Assembly: GCF_000836725.1 (NCBI RefSeq)
Contig: NZ_JXTH01000011.1
Location: 1-54,823 of the forward strand
DNA: 54,823 nucleotides
DNA from: Anoxybacillus thermarum
GTDB lineage: Bacteria > Bacillota > Bacilli > Bacillales > Anoxybacillaceae
Reading direction: 5' to 3'
A program made the translations under genes and the position numbers. The notes beneath the pieces were generated by a model, which made no database searches, had not been told where the DNA came from, and saw only the letters and a program-made list of their open reading frames with translations. Of this stretch, positions 37,406-45,786 are shown in pieces. The first letter of the stretch is position 1, and each line of letters starts with the position of its first letter.

Positions 37406-38396
37406 CAAACATCGATGTAGAATGAAGCGGTTGTACTTTTGCGCTTGGATCAATGTATGATTTTGCGTTGTTGACCGCTGTTGGCGCTTCACCGAATCCG
37501 CAAGCGATTAACTTGACTTTTCCTTCGTATGTGCAAATGTCGCCGGCTGCATACACACCTGGAATGTTTGTTTCCATTTTGGAGTTTACTTTAATGCAGT
37601 TTTTCTCGATTTCTAATCCCCACTCTTTAATCGGGCCGAGCGAAGAAATGAAGCCATAGTTGACGATCACAGCATCGACATCAATGATTTCGCGCGCTTT
37701 CGTTTTTACTTCTTCTAAAACGACTTGTTTGATACCGTTTTCATCCCCGATTAATTCGACAGGAACGAACGGTGTTTTGACGTCGACAGACGAGTTCATT
37801 AAGTTTTCAACGCTATGTTCATGGGCGCGGAATTTATCGCGTCGATGCACGATCGTTACTTTTTTAGCAATTGGCTCAAGCATAAGTGCCCAGTCAACGG
37901 CAGAGTCGCCACCACCGCATACAAGCACATTTTGACCAGCGAATTGATTTAAATCGGCAACAAAGTAATGTAAGTTCTTTCCTTCATACTGTACAGCACT
38001 TTCGAGTTCTAATCGACGGGGTTGGAACGCGCCATTTCCCGCAGTAATAATGACCGCTTTAGAATAATGAATTTCTTTATTTGTTGTTAGTTTAAATGTA
38101 CCATCTTCCAATTTTTCTAACTTTTCGACAGACTGTTCTAAGCAAACGGTTGGGTTAAATTTACTCATTTGCTCTTTTAAATTGTCAATCAGTTGTTGAG
38201 CGCGAATTTTTGGAAATCCCGCTACATCATATATGTATTTTTCAGGGTAAAGTGCAGAAAGTTGTCCACCAAGCTGCGGTAAACTCTCGATAATTTTCAC
38301 CGTTGCTTGTCGCATTCCTCCGTAAAACGCGGTAAACAAGCCAACAGGTCCTCCACCGATTACAGTAATATCGTACAGTTTTTGATCTTCTTTCAC
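37401..38396 (-). CDS. yumC: Ferredoxin/flavodoxin--NADP reductase YumC
   Basis: A 331-residue thioredoxin-reductase-like FNR. FAD motif [17 protein letters not shown] near residue 12, NADPH motif [15 protein letters not shown] near residue 155, and the second FAD segment [38 protein letters not shown]. It lacks the CxxC of thioredoxin reductase, as expected for FNR. GTG 38396 (VKEDQKLYD) is 6 bases after AGGAGGA; the frame to 38426 is not supported. Supplies electrons to ferredoxin, flavodoxin and possibly bacillithiol-linked systems. Confidence 0.92.
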   Translation of the reverse strand: MKEDQKLYDITVIGGGPVGLFTAFYGGMRQATVKIIESLPQLGGQLSALYPEKYIYDVAGFPKIRAQQLIDNLKEQMSKFNPTVCLEQSVEKLEKLEDGTFKLTTNKEIHYSKAVIITAGNGAFQPRRLELESAVQYEGKNLHYFVADLNQFAGQNVLVCGGGDSAVDWALMLEPIAKKVTIVHRRDKFRAHEHSVENLMNSSVDVKTPFVPVELIGDENGIKQVVLEEVKTKAREIIDVDAVIVNYGFISSLGPIKEWGLEIEKNCIKVNSKMETNIPGVYAAGDICTYEGKVKLIACGFGEAPTAVNNAKSYIDPSAKVQPLHSTSMFE

Positions 38397-38429
38397 GTTC
38401 ATTCCTCCTAAAACGTAAATTCTCACGTA

Positions 38430-38441
38430 TTATCATACCAT
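38430..38441 (-). promoter_or_regulatory. Extended -10 element of yumC
   Basis: On the minus strand the sequence is ATGGTATGATAA, an extended -10 (TGGTATGAT). The same 12-mer precedes two other minus-strand genes in this window. Confidence 0.45.
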
Positions 38442-38609
38442 AAAAAATGGTTGAACGCTTTTGTTGTTTTGAAAATTTCGACATGAACTCGGCGAAAATT
38501 ATGACCAAAAATTGAACAAATAACTCTTGAAAAAGAGAGAAAAAAAGAATAAGATGTTAACGTAGAAATGACAACTTTGTTACAAAACGTTGTATTTTTT
38601 TGGTCTATT

Positions 38610-38627
38610 TCGTGAATAAATTCACAA
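38610..38627. promoter_or_regulatory. Rex-type operator upstream of yumB
   Basis: TCGTGAATAAATTCACAA matches the Rex operator TTGTGAA-N4-TTCACAA at 13 of 14 defined positions. Rex is the NADH/NAD-sensing repressor known to control ndh in B. subtilis. The site lies about 72 bases before the yumB start. A possible promoter (ATGACA at about 38567, TGTATT at about 38590) ends just before it. Confidence 0.75.
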
Positions 38628-38635
38628 ACTTTTTA

Positions 38636-38651
38636 AACGATAAAAATCGTT
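38636..38651. promoter_or_regulatory. Palindrome in the yumB leader
   Basis: AACGAT and ATCGTT flank AAAA, a perfect inverted repeat 9 bases after the Rex-type site. It could be a second operator or a small hairpin; no protein can be named. Confidence 0.3.
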
Positions 38652-38698
38652 CAACAAGCACAAGCTAAAAAAAATAAGAAAAGGTGGAAGTGATTCGC

Positions 38699-39916
38699 TT
38701 GAAAAAGCCAAATGTTGTTGTATTAGGTGCAGGTTATGGTGGATTAATGACAGTGACGCGTTTACAAAAGATGATTGGCGTCAATGAAGCAAGTATTACG
38801 CTTGTCAACAAACATGATTACCATTATGAATCAACATGGTTGCATGAGGCAGCTGCAGGAACGTTGCATCACGAGCGCGTTCGCTATGCGATTGCAGATG
38901 TCATCGATCAAAGTAAAGTAAAATTTATTCAAGATACGGTTGAAAAAATCAACCTCGAACAAAAACAAGTGTTGCTTCAAAATCATGAGCCGCTAACGTA
39001 TGATTATTTAGTTGTTGCTCTTGGATTTGAATCTGAAACGTTTGGCATTAAAGGCTTAAAAGAATATGCCTTCTCGATTGCAAACGTCAACGCTGCACGT
39101 CAAATTCGCGAGCATATTGAATACCAATTTGCGACATATAGCACAGAAGAAGAAAAACGTGATGAGCGTTTGACGATTGTCGTTGGTGGTGCAGGATTCA
39201 CAGGTATCGAATTTTTAGGTGAGCTTGTAAACCGCGTCCCAGAACTTTGCCGTGAATATGACGTTGATCCAAATAAAGTGCGCATCATCTGCGTAGAAGC
39301 AGCACCTACAGTTCTGCCTGGTTTTGACCCAGAACTTGTTGAGTATGCGGTAAATGTTCTTGAGAAAAAAGGTGTCGAATTTAAAATTGGTACAGCGATT
39401 AAAGAATGTACACCAGAAGGCATTATCGTTAGTAAAGACGATCAAGTAGAAGAAATTAAAGCAGGAACAGTTGTATGGGCGGCTGGAGTGCGCGGAAGTC
39501 GCGTCATTGATGAATCAGGATTTGAAGCGATGCGCGGTCGTGTGAAAGTCGATCCATTCTTACGTGCCCCAGGACATGAAGATGTGTTTGTTGTTGGAGA
39601 CTGTGCGTTAATTATTAACGAAGAAACAAACCGTCCATATCCGCCAACAGCGCAAATTGCCATGCAACAAGGGGAAGTGTGTGCGAAAAACTTAGCTGTA
39701 TTAATTCGTGGACAGGGTGAACTACAGCCGTTTAAACCAGACTTAAAAGGAACGGTATGTTCGCTCGGTCACGATGATGCCATCGGCGTCGTATTTGGCA
39801 AGAAAATTTGGGGAGCCAAAGCAAGCGTCATGAAAAAAGTAATTGACAACCGTGCCCTTTACTTAATTGGTGGTCCAACACTTGTTGCGAAAAAAGGAAA
39901 ATTTAAGCTATTATAA
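38699..39916 (+). CDS. yumB: Type II NADH:quinone oxidoreductase (NDH-2) YumB
   Basis: A 405-residue single-subunit NADH dehydrogenase that feeds electrons to the quinone pool from the cytoplasmic membrane face. FAD motif [18 protein letters not shown] at the start, NADH motif [18 protein letters not shown] near residue 160, quinone-site segment AQIAMQQGE near residue 316, and a C-terminal amphipathic region. The start is TTG 38699 ([10 protein letters not shown] in translation); GTG codons at 38684 and 38690 are alternatives. A Rex-type operator lies upstream, and yutJ is a shorter paralogue. Confidence 0.92.
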   Translation: MKKPNVVVLGAGYGGLMTVTRLQKMIGVNEASITLVNKHDYHYESTWLHEAAAGTLHHERVRYAIADVIDQSKVKFIQDTVEKINLEQKQVLLQNHEPLTYDYLVVALGFESETFGIKGLKEYAFSIANVNAARQIREHIEYQFATYSTEEEKRDERLTIVVGGAGFTGIEFLGELVNRVPELCREYDVDPNKVRIICVEAAPTVLPGFDPELVEYAVNVLEKKGVEFKIGTAIKECTPEGIIVSKDDQVEEIKAGTVVWAAGVRGSRVIDESGFEAMRGRVKVDPFLRAPGHEDVFVVGDCALIINEETNRPYPPTAQIAMQQGEVCAKNLAVLIRGQGELQPFKPDLKGTVCSLGHDDAIGVVFGKKIWGAKASVMKKVIDNRALYLIGGPTLVAKKGKFKLL

Positions 39917-39952
39917 AAACGAGCGAAGCGACTTTTCGCTCGTTTTTTCTTT
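39917..39952 (+). terminator. Intrinsic terminator after yumB
   Basis: AAACGAGCGAA and TTCGCTCGTTT form a perfect stem around GCGACT, followed by a T-run. Confidence 0.9.
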
Positions 39953-40010
39953 ACAGATGATATGTTTTTATGTATAATTATCTGAAAATTAAGAAAAAGG
40001 AGAGAGGGAT

Positions 40011-40139
40011 ATGAATAAAACAACGTGCCAATATTGTGCAGGAAACGGTTATGTTCATGTTGCGGTTGGTGGGTCTGAAACATGCCATTATTGTGAGGGA
40101 ACAGGTGTAGTGAAAGATGAAGTAGTCATGAAGCAATAA
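40011..40139 (+). CDS. yuiA: Small zinc-finger-like protein YuiA
   Basis: A 42-residue protein with two DnaJ-type CxxCxGxG units: CQYCAGNG at residues 6-13 and CHYCEGTG at residues 25-32. Four cysteines in this arrangement should bind one zinc. AAAGGAGAGAGGG lies before ATG 40011. It is too short for usual gene-calling cutoffs but position and motif match YuiA, which lies between yumB and yuiB in B. subtilis. Function unknown. Confidence 0.85.
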   Translation: MNKTTCQYCAGNGYVHVAVGGSETCHYCEGTGVVKDEVVMKQ

Positions 40140-40195
40140 TTGACTGATGTTTTCGCTTTCAGTACACTAAAAATGGTGTATTGGAGGTGAAACGT

Positions 40196-40519
40196 ATGGA
40201 GATGAGCATCCCGGTTTTATTCATTTCTGTTTTATTGTTTTTCGTTTTATTTTTCGGTATCGGGTTTTTATTAAATATGATTTTGCGGACGACGTGGACA
40301 ATGGCGATATTAAGTCCATTTGTTTTATTATTGTGGATTGATCAAATTTCTGTAATGGACTACGTGACAAGTCCATCCGCTTCGCTCGCCCATGTGAAAG
40401 AGCGAATCGAATCATTAGCAAGCGCCGATTTAATTATTTTAAGTAGCGGTATTGTTGGTGCTATTGTCTCAGGTGTCGTTATCCAGACGCTCCGGAAAAA
40501 AGGATATCGTATGTTTTAA
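40196..40519 (+). CDS. yuiB: Membrane protein YuiB
   Basis: A 107-residue integral membrane protein. Hydrophobic segments lie at about residues 5-27 (PVLFISVLLFFVLFFGIGFLLN), 33-52 (TWTMAILSPFVLLLWIDQI) and 78-97 (ADLIILSSGIVGAIVSGVVI). ATG 40196 follows GGAGGTGA; the frame from TTG 40181 overlaps that site. It has no known function but keeps its B. subtilis neighbours yuiA and yuiC. Confidence 0.82.
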   Translation: MEMSIPVLFISVLLFFVLFFGIGFLLNMILRTTWTMAILSPFVLLLWIDQISVMDYVTSPSASLAHVKERIESLASADLIILSSGIVGAIVSGVVIQTLRKKGYRMF

Positions 40520-40548
40520 ACCTTCACGATCGTGGAGGTTTTTTTATT
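40518..40548 (+). terminator. Intrinsic terminator after yuiB
   Basis: AAACCTTCACG and CGTGGAGGTTT pair (one mismatch) around AT, followed by T residues. Confidence 0.8.
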
Positions 40549-40616
40549 TCTCTTGCGGTGGATGTATATTTTTTTTGAATGTTGGAAAGAAATACAACCG
40601 TGGGAGGAGTGAATAA

Positions 40617-41324
40617 ATGAGTATAAAATGGTTAAGACGAACGACCATGGTTGTATTGTTTATGTGTGCGTTCATGACGACATTTCAATCGATATCAGGC
40701 GTTGAAGCGAAGATGCTATCTGATTGGTTTTCACCTTCACGTTTTTCTTTTTTCTCGTTCAAGTCGTTGTTTTCAACGGATACGTATGAGTATGTAGCAG
40801 ATCGTTTTCGAAAAAATGAGAAGCAAGTGACACAACTATCATCCCAACAAACAACAAACGAATCGTTGACGTTAGAAGAAGCATTTGATTGGTCGCAATA
40901 TCCGTCCGTCACTGTTGTAGCAACAGGATATACGGCTGGAGTGGAATCAACAGGAAAAACGCCTGATCATCCGAGTTATGGGATCACATATTCAGGTGTG
41001 CGTGTGAAACGTGATTTGTATTCCACGATCGCAGCAGACTTAAACGTTTTCCCAATTGGAACGATTTTATTCATTCCGGGATACGGATATGGTGTTGTCG
41101 CAGATACAGGATCAGCGATTAAAGGCCATAAAATTGATTTATATTACGAAACAGTAGATGATGTGTATAAACATTGGGGAAAGAAAAAAGTGAACGTATA
41201 TGTCGTCAAACGCGGAGATGGAACATTATCTGAGCAAGAGATGGTTGCACTAAATGAAAATGAATCGATGCAAGTGTTTCGGCAACAATATATAAAGAAA
41301 GAGGAAAAGGAAGTTGGTCTATAA
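40617..41324 (+). CDS. yuiC: 3D-domain muralytic protein YuiC
   Basis: A 235-residue exported protein with an uncleaved or cleaved N-terminal hydrophobic segment ([23 protein letters not shown]). The C-terminal half is a 3D domain, with the conserved aspartates in [20 protein letters not shown]; this double-psi barrel fold occurs in MltA-type lytic transglycosylases and in stationary-phase survival (Sps) proteins. B. subtilis YuiC is a proven member. GGGAGGAG precedes ATG 40617. Confidence 0.88.
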   Translation: MSIKWLRRTTMVVLFMCAFMTTFQSISGVEAKMLSDWFSPSRFSFFSFKSLFSTDTYEYVADRFRKNEKQVTQLSSQQTTNESLTLEEAFDWSQYPSVTVVATGYTAGVESTGKTPDHPSYGITYSGVRVKRDLYSTIAADLNVFPIGTILFIPGYGYGVVADTGSAIKGHKIDLYYETVDDVYKHWGKKKVNVYVVKRGDGTLSEQEMVALNENESMQVFRQQYIKKEEKEVGL

Positions 41325-41342
41325 CCGAACTTCCTTTTCTTG
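41309..41342. terminator. Terminator between yuiC and bioY
   Basis: GGAAGTT and AACTTCC form a 7-bp stem around a 10-base loop holding the yuiC stop, followed by TTTTC. Confidence 0.7.
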
Positions 41343-41927
41343 TTATGCAACGTATTTATTATATGTTTGATGTTGGTTTAATGCTTTATAAATGCGTGGT
41401 GCAATGACCCCCGCAACGATTGATAAGATGATGTCTTTTGGAAGCGGAACGAGCATCCAGCTCCACGCCATCGTATACGAAAAGCCTTCTGGTGCTTCAG
41501 CCCATAGTTTAAACGCGACATACATCCAATTTGTGCCGACAACGTAGTTAATTATCATGCCGATGATAGTTGCTGTGATAAAGCGTGCTACGGAACGATT
41601 TGCACTTTTTTCAATAAGTAAACCAGTGACGTATGCTGCAAGAATAAAAGAAAGAATAAAGCCAAATGTTGGGGAAACGATCGTTGAAAACCCCCCGCCA
41701 AACCGAGCGAAAACAGGTGCGCCGAATAACCCGATGAGCATATATACAGTCATTGCTATTGCTCCTCGTTTTGCTCCAAGAATGGCGCCAGCTAATACGC
41801 AAAAAAATGTTTGTAACGTAATTGGAACTCCACCAATAACGAGAAAAGGAGCCCACGATGTAATGTTTGCACCGATCGCCATTAACGCTGCAAACATGGC
41901 GATAAACGTTAAATCTTTCGCTCGCAT
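41343..41927 (-). CDS. bioY: Biotin transporter BioY
   Basis: A 194-residue S-component of the ECF biotin importer, with six membrane segments. The family start AMFAALMAIGANITSW, GGVPITLQTFFCVLAGAILG and the FGFILSFILAAYV segment are visible. It needs an energising module (EcfA1, EcfA2, EcfT) encoded elsewhere. Start ATG 41927 follows AAGGAGG, which itself lies in the spacer of a BirA-type operator, so biotin repression is expected. Confidence 0.93.
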   Translation of the reverse strand: MRAKDLTFIAMFAALMAIGANITSWAPFLVIGGVPITLQTFFCVLAGAILGAKRGAIAMTVYMLIGLFGAPVFARFGGGFSTIVSPTFGFILSFILAAYVTGLLIEKSANRSVARFITATIIGMIINYVVGTNWMYVAFKLWAEAPEGFSYTMAWSWMLVPLPKDIILSIVAGVIAPRIYKALNQHQTYNKYVA

Positions 41928-41928
41928 T

Positions 41929-41956
41929 TGTTAACCTCCTTTTTTTATTTGTTAAC
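41929..41956. promoter_or_regulatory. BirA-type biotin operator of bioY
   Basis: TGTTAAC (41929-41935) and GTTAAC (41951-41956) are separated by 15 bases, the layout of Firmicutes BirA sites (TTGTTAAC-N15-GTTAAC). It covers the predicted transcription start and the bioY ribosome binding site, so bound BirA should block transcription directly. Confidence 0.75.
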
Positions 41957-41959
41957 GAA

Positions 41960-41988
41960 ATGGTATATGATAAAACAAAACATGTCAA
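41960..41988 (-). promoter_or_regulatory. Sigma-A promoter of bioY
   Basis: On the minus strand TTGACA (41988-41983) and TACCAT (41965-41960) with 17 bases between. Transcription would begin near 41953, inside the BirA-type operator. Confidence 0.7.
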
Positions 41989-42038
41989 TACATAAGTGCA
42001 ACGTACTTGTGCAACATAACAATACGGAGGGGATGACA

Positions 42039-42188
42039 ATGAGGGAAGAGGAACAATTGCTTCGCGCAAATCGATTAGGTGCAAAAGAAGACATCATTCA
42101 TGTCAGTGAAACGGATGATGGACATGATTTGCGCGATGCAGCCTATATAGGTGAAAAGCAGATGGCGGCACCGAATTATCGCCAGTAA
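42039..42188 (+). CDS. Small acidic hypothetical protein
   Basis: A 49-residue charged protein (MREEEQLLRANRLGAKEDIIHVSETDDGHDLRDAAYIGEKQ and a short tail) with no membrane segment. The frame is open back to 41928, but ATG 42039 lies 6 bases after CGGAGGGG, a strong ribosome binding site. Its last 13 bases overlap the end of the converging minus-strand gene. I do not recognise it. The good binding site and charged composition argue for a real gene. Confidence 0.6.
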   Translation: MREEEQLLRANRLGAKEDIIHVSETDDGHDLRDAAYIGEKQMAAPNYRQ

Positions 42189-42472
42189 AGAAAGAAGGTG
42201 AGTTGGCAACAAGGCGACTCGCCTTTTTTTGGTGAAAGTGTAATATGGATCGTATTTGGATTAAAAGAGATTTTCATTTCCGATTCAATGCCGATGGATT
42301 GAAGTTGCTTTTGTACTTCTTCTTGTTTTGATTGTTGAGCTTTTTCCATTAATTGCTTCGCGAAAGTAGGATCGTTTGCTATTTTTGTCGAAATGGTCGT
42401 GGCATCTTTCAATAGCTTTTGTATCGCTTTTGCTGATTGTGTAAATTGTGTAATATCAACGTTTGGATACAT
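42176..42472 (-). CDS. Hypothetical helical protein
   Basis: A 98-residue protein whose first 80 residues are helical and Gln/Lys-rich (QFTQSAKAIQKLLKDATTIS, FAKQLMEKAQQSKQEEVQKQLQSIG), followed by a short strand pair (KISFNPNTIHITLSPKKG). The last 15 residues (SPCCQLTFFLYWR) come from reading through the plus-strand terminator of the opposite gene and are probably not conserved. AAGGAGGGAGAA precedes ATG 42472. Function unknown. Confidence 0.65.
   Translation of the reverse strand: MYPNVDITQFTQSAKAIQKLLKDATTISTKIANDPTFAKQLMEKAQQSKQEEVQKQLQSIGIESEMKISFNPNTIHITLSPKKGESPCCQLTFFLYWR
42193..42230 (+). terminator. Terminator of the 49-residue gene, inside the opposite gene
   Basis: AAGGTGAGT and GACTCGCCTT form a stem (one G-U), followed by seven T residues. 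It lies within the 3' coding end of the minus-strand gene 42176-42472. Confidence 0.8.
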
Positions 42473-42510
42473 TATTCTCCCTCCTTGGAAGCAGTATATG
42501 ATGAAAAGAA

Positions 42511-42545
42511 AAAAACGCTCAAAGGCGAACCTTGAGCGTTTTTAT
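42511..42545 (-). terminator. Terminator of the SLC13/ArsB-type permease gene
   Basis: AACGCTCAA and TTGAGCGTT pair across a 10-base spacer (42517-42543) with long T-runs, read on the minus strand; the stem includes the permease stop codon. Confidence 0.85.
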
Positions 42546-43867
42546 AAGTAACGAATGAAAATATACGCGTGTGAAATAAGCAAGGAAATGAGCGTAAGCG
42601 GTGCTCCGATTTTTAGAAAATCAAAGTAGCTAAACCCATGACCTTCACGTGAAGCAATCCCTGCAACGATGACGTTTGCAGAAGCTCCAATTAACGTTCC
42701 GTTTCCACCTAAGCAAGCGCCAAGCGCTAACGACCACCATAAGATGTCAATTTGTGCTGAGTCTGGAGATAATCCCATGCCGACAGCCATATCTTGAATG
42801 AGTGGAATCATCGTCGCAACGAACGGAATGTTGTCAATGGTTGCTGATGCGATTCCAGATATCCAAAGAATTAAGTAAGATGCGAATTGAATATCGCCCC
42901 CTGTGATTTCCAATGCTTTCTCCGCCAAACTTTTAATAAGACCGATATCGACGAGGCCGCCAACAAGCGTAAACAATCCAGCAAAAAAGAAAATGGTTGT
43001 CCACTCAACAGAAGCGAATACTTCTTCTAAGTCGTGTTCTTTTACCCCGATCATCATTAAAATGACAGCCCCTGTCATTGCGATGACTGCTGCATCGACG
43101 TGGATCACTGAATGGAGCATAAACCCTAAAATTGTTAATCCGAGCACAAAAACGGATTTCTTCAATAGTGCAGCATCTTTAATGTATTGTTTTTCATCGA
43201 GTTTCATGAGCCGTTCGATGAGCGCAGCATTTGCTTGAAGACGTTTGCGATAAAACACGTACAAAATAGCAATAACAACAGCCATGATAACGAGAACAAC
43301 AGGACCTAAATTAAATAAAAAGTCGTTAAACGTTAAATGTTTATTGGCGGAGCCGATCATAATGTTTGGCGGATCTCCAATTAATGTTGCTGTACCCCCA
43401 ATATTTGAGAAAAGCACTTCAGAAATTAAAAACGGAACAGGGTCTACTTCTAACATACGTGTAATCGAAAACGTGACCGGAACAATTAACAGAACGGTTG
43501 TTACATTGTCTAAAAAGGCGGAAAGAACAGCTGTCAGCAAAGATAAAATGACTAAAATGTTAATTGGGCTTCCTTTCGCCATTTTTGCAGCTTTGATCGC
43601 AACATATTGGAAAAAGCCTGATTTACTCGTAATGCTAACAAGAATCATCATTCCGATTAAAAGCGTAATCGTCCCCCACTCGATATGATGAGTGTACGCT
43701 TGATGTAAATCAACGATGCCGAAAATGATCATAAAAGCGGCACCTAATAAAGCGATGACAGCACGATTCACTTTTTCTGAGATGATGATGGCGTATGTAA
43801 TCAAAAAGATTGCAATGGCCGCATAGTATTGAAAATTGCTTACTTCATGAGTGATTGCCTCATGCAC
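42542..43867 (-). CDS. SLC13/ArsB-NhaD superfamily permease
   Basis: A 441-residue integral membrane protein with about 11-12 hydrophobic segments arranged as two repeats. The repeat motifs are SAFLDNVTTVLLIVPVTFSI with GGTATLIGDPPNIMIG near residue 155, and SATIDNIPFVATMIPLI with GGNGTLIGASANVIVAG near residue 395. This is the ion transporter superfamily (arsenite permease ArsB, NhaD antiporter, P-protein, citrate carriers). The substrate cannot be told from sequence. Start GTG 43867 follows AAAGGA by 10 bases. Confidence 0.82.
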   Translation of the reverse strand: MHEAITHEVSNFQYYAAIAIFLITYAIIISEKVNRAVIALLGAAFMIIFGIVDLHQAYTHHIEWGTITLLIGMMILVSITSKSGFFQYVAIKAAKMAKGSPINILVILSLLTAVLSAFLDNVTTVLLIVPVTFSITRMLEVDPVPFLISEVLFSNIGGTATLIGDPPNIMIGSANKHLTFNDFLFNLGPVVLVIMAVVIAILYVFYRKRLQANAALIERLMKLDEKQYIKDAALLKKSVFVLGLTILGFMLHSVIHVDAAVIAMTGAVILMMIGVKEHDLEEVFASVEWTTIFFFAGLFTLVGGLVDIGLIKSLAEKALEITGGDIQFASYLILWISGIASATIDNIPFVATMIPLIQDMAVGMGLSPDSAQIDILWWSLALGACLGGNGTLIGASANVIVAGIASREGHGFSYFDFLKIGAPLTLISLLISHAYIFIRYL

Positions 43868-43888
43868 GATCTGTCATTCCTTTCTTTT

Positions 43889-44317
43889 TTACTTTTTTAG
43901 TGGCTGGGAGCAGCTTGGACATGTGAAATGCGTCGTGTCAGCGTTTACATTGCGAACATAAAAAGAAAACCCGCAGTTCGCGCATTCGATTTGTGATAGG
44001 CGATCGATAAACAATTTTGTGGACGGTGACCCTTGTTTCGTTGTGTCGATAACTTCCACATGAACATGCTCACGGGAATCGTCTTCCGCAAGCACTTGTC
44101 CTTCTGTTTCTTCTTTGACGCGCCAACCATGGTCTAAAATATGTTGCTCTAGTTGGCTATGAGAAGAGTTTGCTAACATATCTTCAGCTAATGACATCAA
44201 CTGTTCATTTGTCAAAGATTCGAATGGAATTTTTTGTTTTTGTTCGTTCCAATACCCCCTTAACTGCGCTTCTGTAAATACGAATGTGATGACTTTGTGG
44301 ATCACGACGTTTTTCAA
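43889..44317 (-). CDS. Hypothetical protein with C-terminal zinc ribbon
   Basis: A 142-residue soluble protein. The first part (VITFVFTEAQLRGYWNEQKQKIP and LMSLAEDMLANSSHSQLEQHILDHGW) is helical. The C-terminus has a zinc ribbon of two CxxC knuckles: IECANCGFSFYV and FTCPSCSQPLKK. The start is TTG 44317 after GGGGAGG. I do not recognise a named family; DNA or RNA binding is possible because of the ribbon, but not shown. Confidence 0.7.
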   Translation of the reverse strand: MKNVVIHKVITFVFTEAQLRGYWNEQKQKIPFESLTNEQLMSLAEDMLANSSHSQLEQHILDHGWRVKEETEGQVLAEDDSREHVHVEVIDTTKQGSPSTKLFIDRLSQIECANCGFSFYVRNVNADTTHFTCPSCSQPLKK

Positions 44318-44430
44318 GCGAATACGCCTCCCCTTTTTTGTTTACGAATTCAATTATATTCCTTTTTGCGAAGCGATACAATTGTCTTTATGATATAATG
44401 AGTGAGAAGATATATGGAGAGGTTGATTGC

Positions 44431-44628
44431 ATGACTAACATTATATTTGGATTGTTTTTATACTTCCCAGAAGATAAAACAGAGTACATTCCTGCTGCCA
44501 TTTCGTTTACGGCATTTTTTATTGCGGCTGTATTGACGATGCGGGCAATTATAAAAATTTCAAAACGTCAAGAAGAAAAAGCGAAGCGATTAGAAGAACA
44601 GTTGAAAAAACAACAAATAAACGATTAA
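44431..44628 (+). CDS. Small membrane protein with charged tail
   Basis: A 65-residue protein with one or two hydrophobic segments ([11 protein letters not shown] and [24 protein letters not shown]) and a strongly charged coiled-coil-like tail ([19 protein letters not shown]). ATG 44431 follows GAGAGG; the frame to 44338 is not supported. It lies upstream of the superoxide dismutase gene by 53 bases. No name or function known. Confidence 0.65.
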   Translation: MTNIIFGLFLYFPEDKTEYIPAAISFTAFFIAAVLTMRAIIKISKRQEEKAKRLEEQLKKQQIND

Positions 44629-44681
44629 ATGAATACAAACGGGGCATAATAAGCTGTAAATATGTAGTTGGAGGGCTTATT

Positions 44682-45194
44682 GTGCGTCAAATAATTATAT
44701 GTGTCGTCTTATTGCTTGTGAGCGGATGTATGGAAGAGAAAGTGAAAAACGTCGATGTCAATATGATTAATGAAGATGGTGATTCGGTTGGGACGATTAA
44801 AATGTCGCAGCAACCTGAAGGGGTGAAACTCGATATTGATTTAAAAGGACTGTCTCCAGGGGAACATGCGATCCATATTCATGACAAAGGAACATGTGAA
44901 CCACCTACATTTCAATCAGCTGGAGAACATTTCAATCCAGAAGGAAAAGAGCACGGTCTCCTTCATCCGGAAGGGGCGCATGCAGGCGATTTACCGAATT
45001 TAATTGTGAAAGAAGATGGAACGGTGAAAGTACAATTGATGGCTCGAAATGTCAATTTATCAGAAGAGAAAAACGGCTTATTCACCAAAAACGGAACATC
45101 GATTGTCATCCACGAAGGAAAAGATGATGGGATGTCTCAGCCAGCGGGAAATGCAGGCAAGCGAATCGCATGCGGTGTGATAAAAAAACCGTAG
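44682..45194 (+). CDS. Cu/Zn superoxide dismutase-like lipoprotein (YojM/SodC type)
   Basis: A 170-residue lipoprotein: signal peptide ending in the lipobox VSGC, Cys near residue 16. The Cu/Zn SOD fold is complete. Copper ligands are HIH in HAIHIHDKG, the bridging His in GEHFNPEG and the His in IVIHEGKDD; zinc ligands are the bridging His, EHG, GAHAGD and its Asp. The disulfide Cys pair is CEPP and the C-terminal ACGVI. GTG 44682 follows GGAGGG. Located outside the membrane; probably protects against superoxide if active. Confidence 0.9.
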   Translation: MRQIIICVVLLLVSGCMEEKVKNVDVNMINEDGDSVGTIKMSQQPEGVKLDIDLKGLSPGEHAIHIHDKGTCEPPTFQSAGEHFNPEGKEHGLLHPEGAHAGDLPNLIVKEDGTVKVQLMARNVNLSEEKNGLFTKNGTSIVIHEGKDDGMSQPAGNAGKRIACGVIKKP

Positions 45195-45285
45195 TTGCAA
45201 GCGATGTCGTCTTGCTTATTTTTTTTGAAAAAAGGCGTGCATTTTTTTCTAAATTGTGTGAAAATTTATGTCAGGGGGGATTTGC

Positions 45286-45786
45286 ATGAAACTAACTGAA
45301 AAAGAAATTGAAATCGTTGAATTGTTGGAAAAACACGCGCGTCTGCCGATTGATACGATGGCGAAAATGGTTTCTCTCTCCGTTTCAGAAGTAGAGGATA
45401 TAATAAAAAAATTAGAAGAAGCGAAAGTGATTGTACAGTATGCAACGATCGTGGATTGGCGGAAAGTAGATGGCCATGAAGGTGTGACGGCAATGATCGA
45501 TGTAAAAGTGACGCCAAAGCGTGGTGTTGGATTTGACGAGGTAGCTGAACGTATTTATCGCTTCCCGGAAGTTAAGTCTGTCTATTTGATGTCCGGTGCC
45601 TATGATTTATCTGTTGTCATTGAAGGACGTTCCATGTCTGAAATTGCTCATTTTGTTTCTGAGAAATTATCGACGCTCGATTCCGTCATTTCAACGACAA
45701 CTCATTTTATTTTAAAGAAATATAAGCATGATGGCACCGTGTTTGAGCAAGGTGATCAAGATCGAAGAATCGTGGTGGCACCGTGA
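45286..45786 (+). CDS. alaR: Lrp/AsnC-family regulator AlaR (YugG)
   Basis: A 166-residue Lrp/AsnC regulator with an N-terminal helix-turn-helix (LLEKHARLPIDTMAKMVSLSVSEVEDIIKKLEE) and a C-terminal RAM/AsnC domain (VKSVYLMSGAYDLSVVIEGRSMSEIAHFV) that binds amino acids and oligomerises. It is translationally coupled to the aminotransferase gene that follows, the alaR-alaT arrangement of B. subtilis, where AlaR acts in alanine metabolism. ATG 45286 follows AGGGGGGAT; the frame to 45268 overlaps that site. Confidence 0.85.
   Translation: MKLTEKEIEIVELLEKHARLPIDTMAKMVSLSVSEVEDIIKKLEEAKVIVQYATIVDWRKVDGHEGVTAMIDVKVTPKRGVGFDEVAERIYRFPEVKSVYLMSGAYDLSVVIEGRSMSEIAHFVSEKLSTLDSVISTTTHFILKKYKHDGTVFEQGDQDRRIVVAP

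Noticed and set aside
41611-42084. 157-codon open frame on the minus strand overlapping bioY
   Set aside because: It is in another frame of bioY, with Tyr/Arg/Cys-rich translation and no ribosome binding site.
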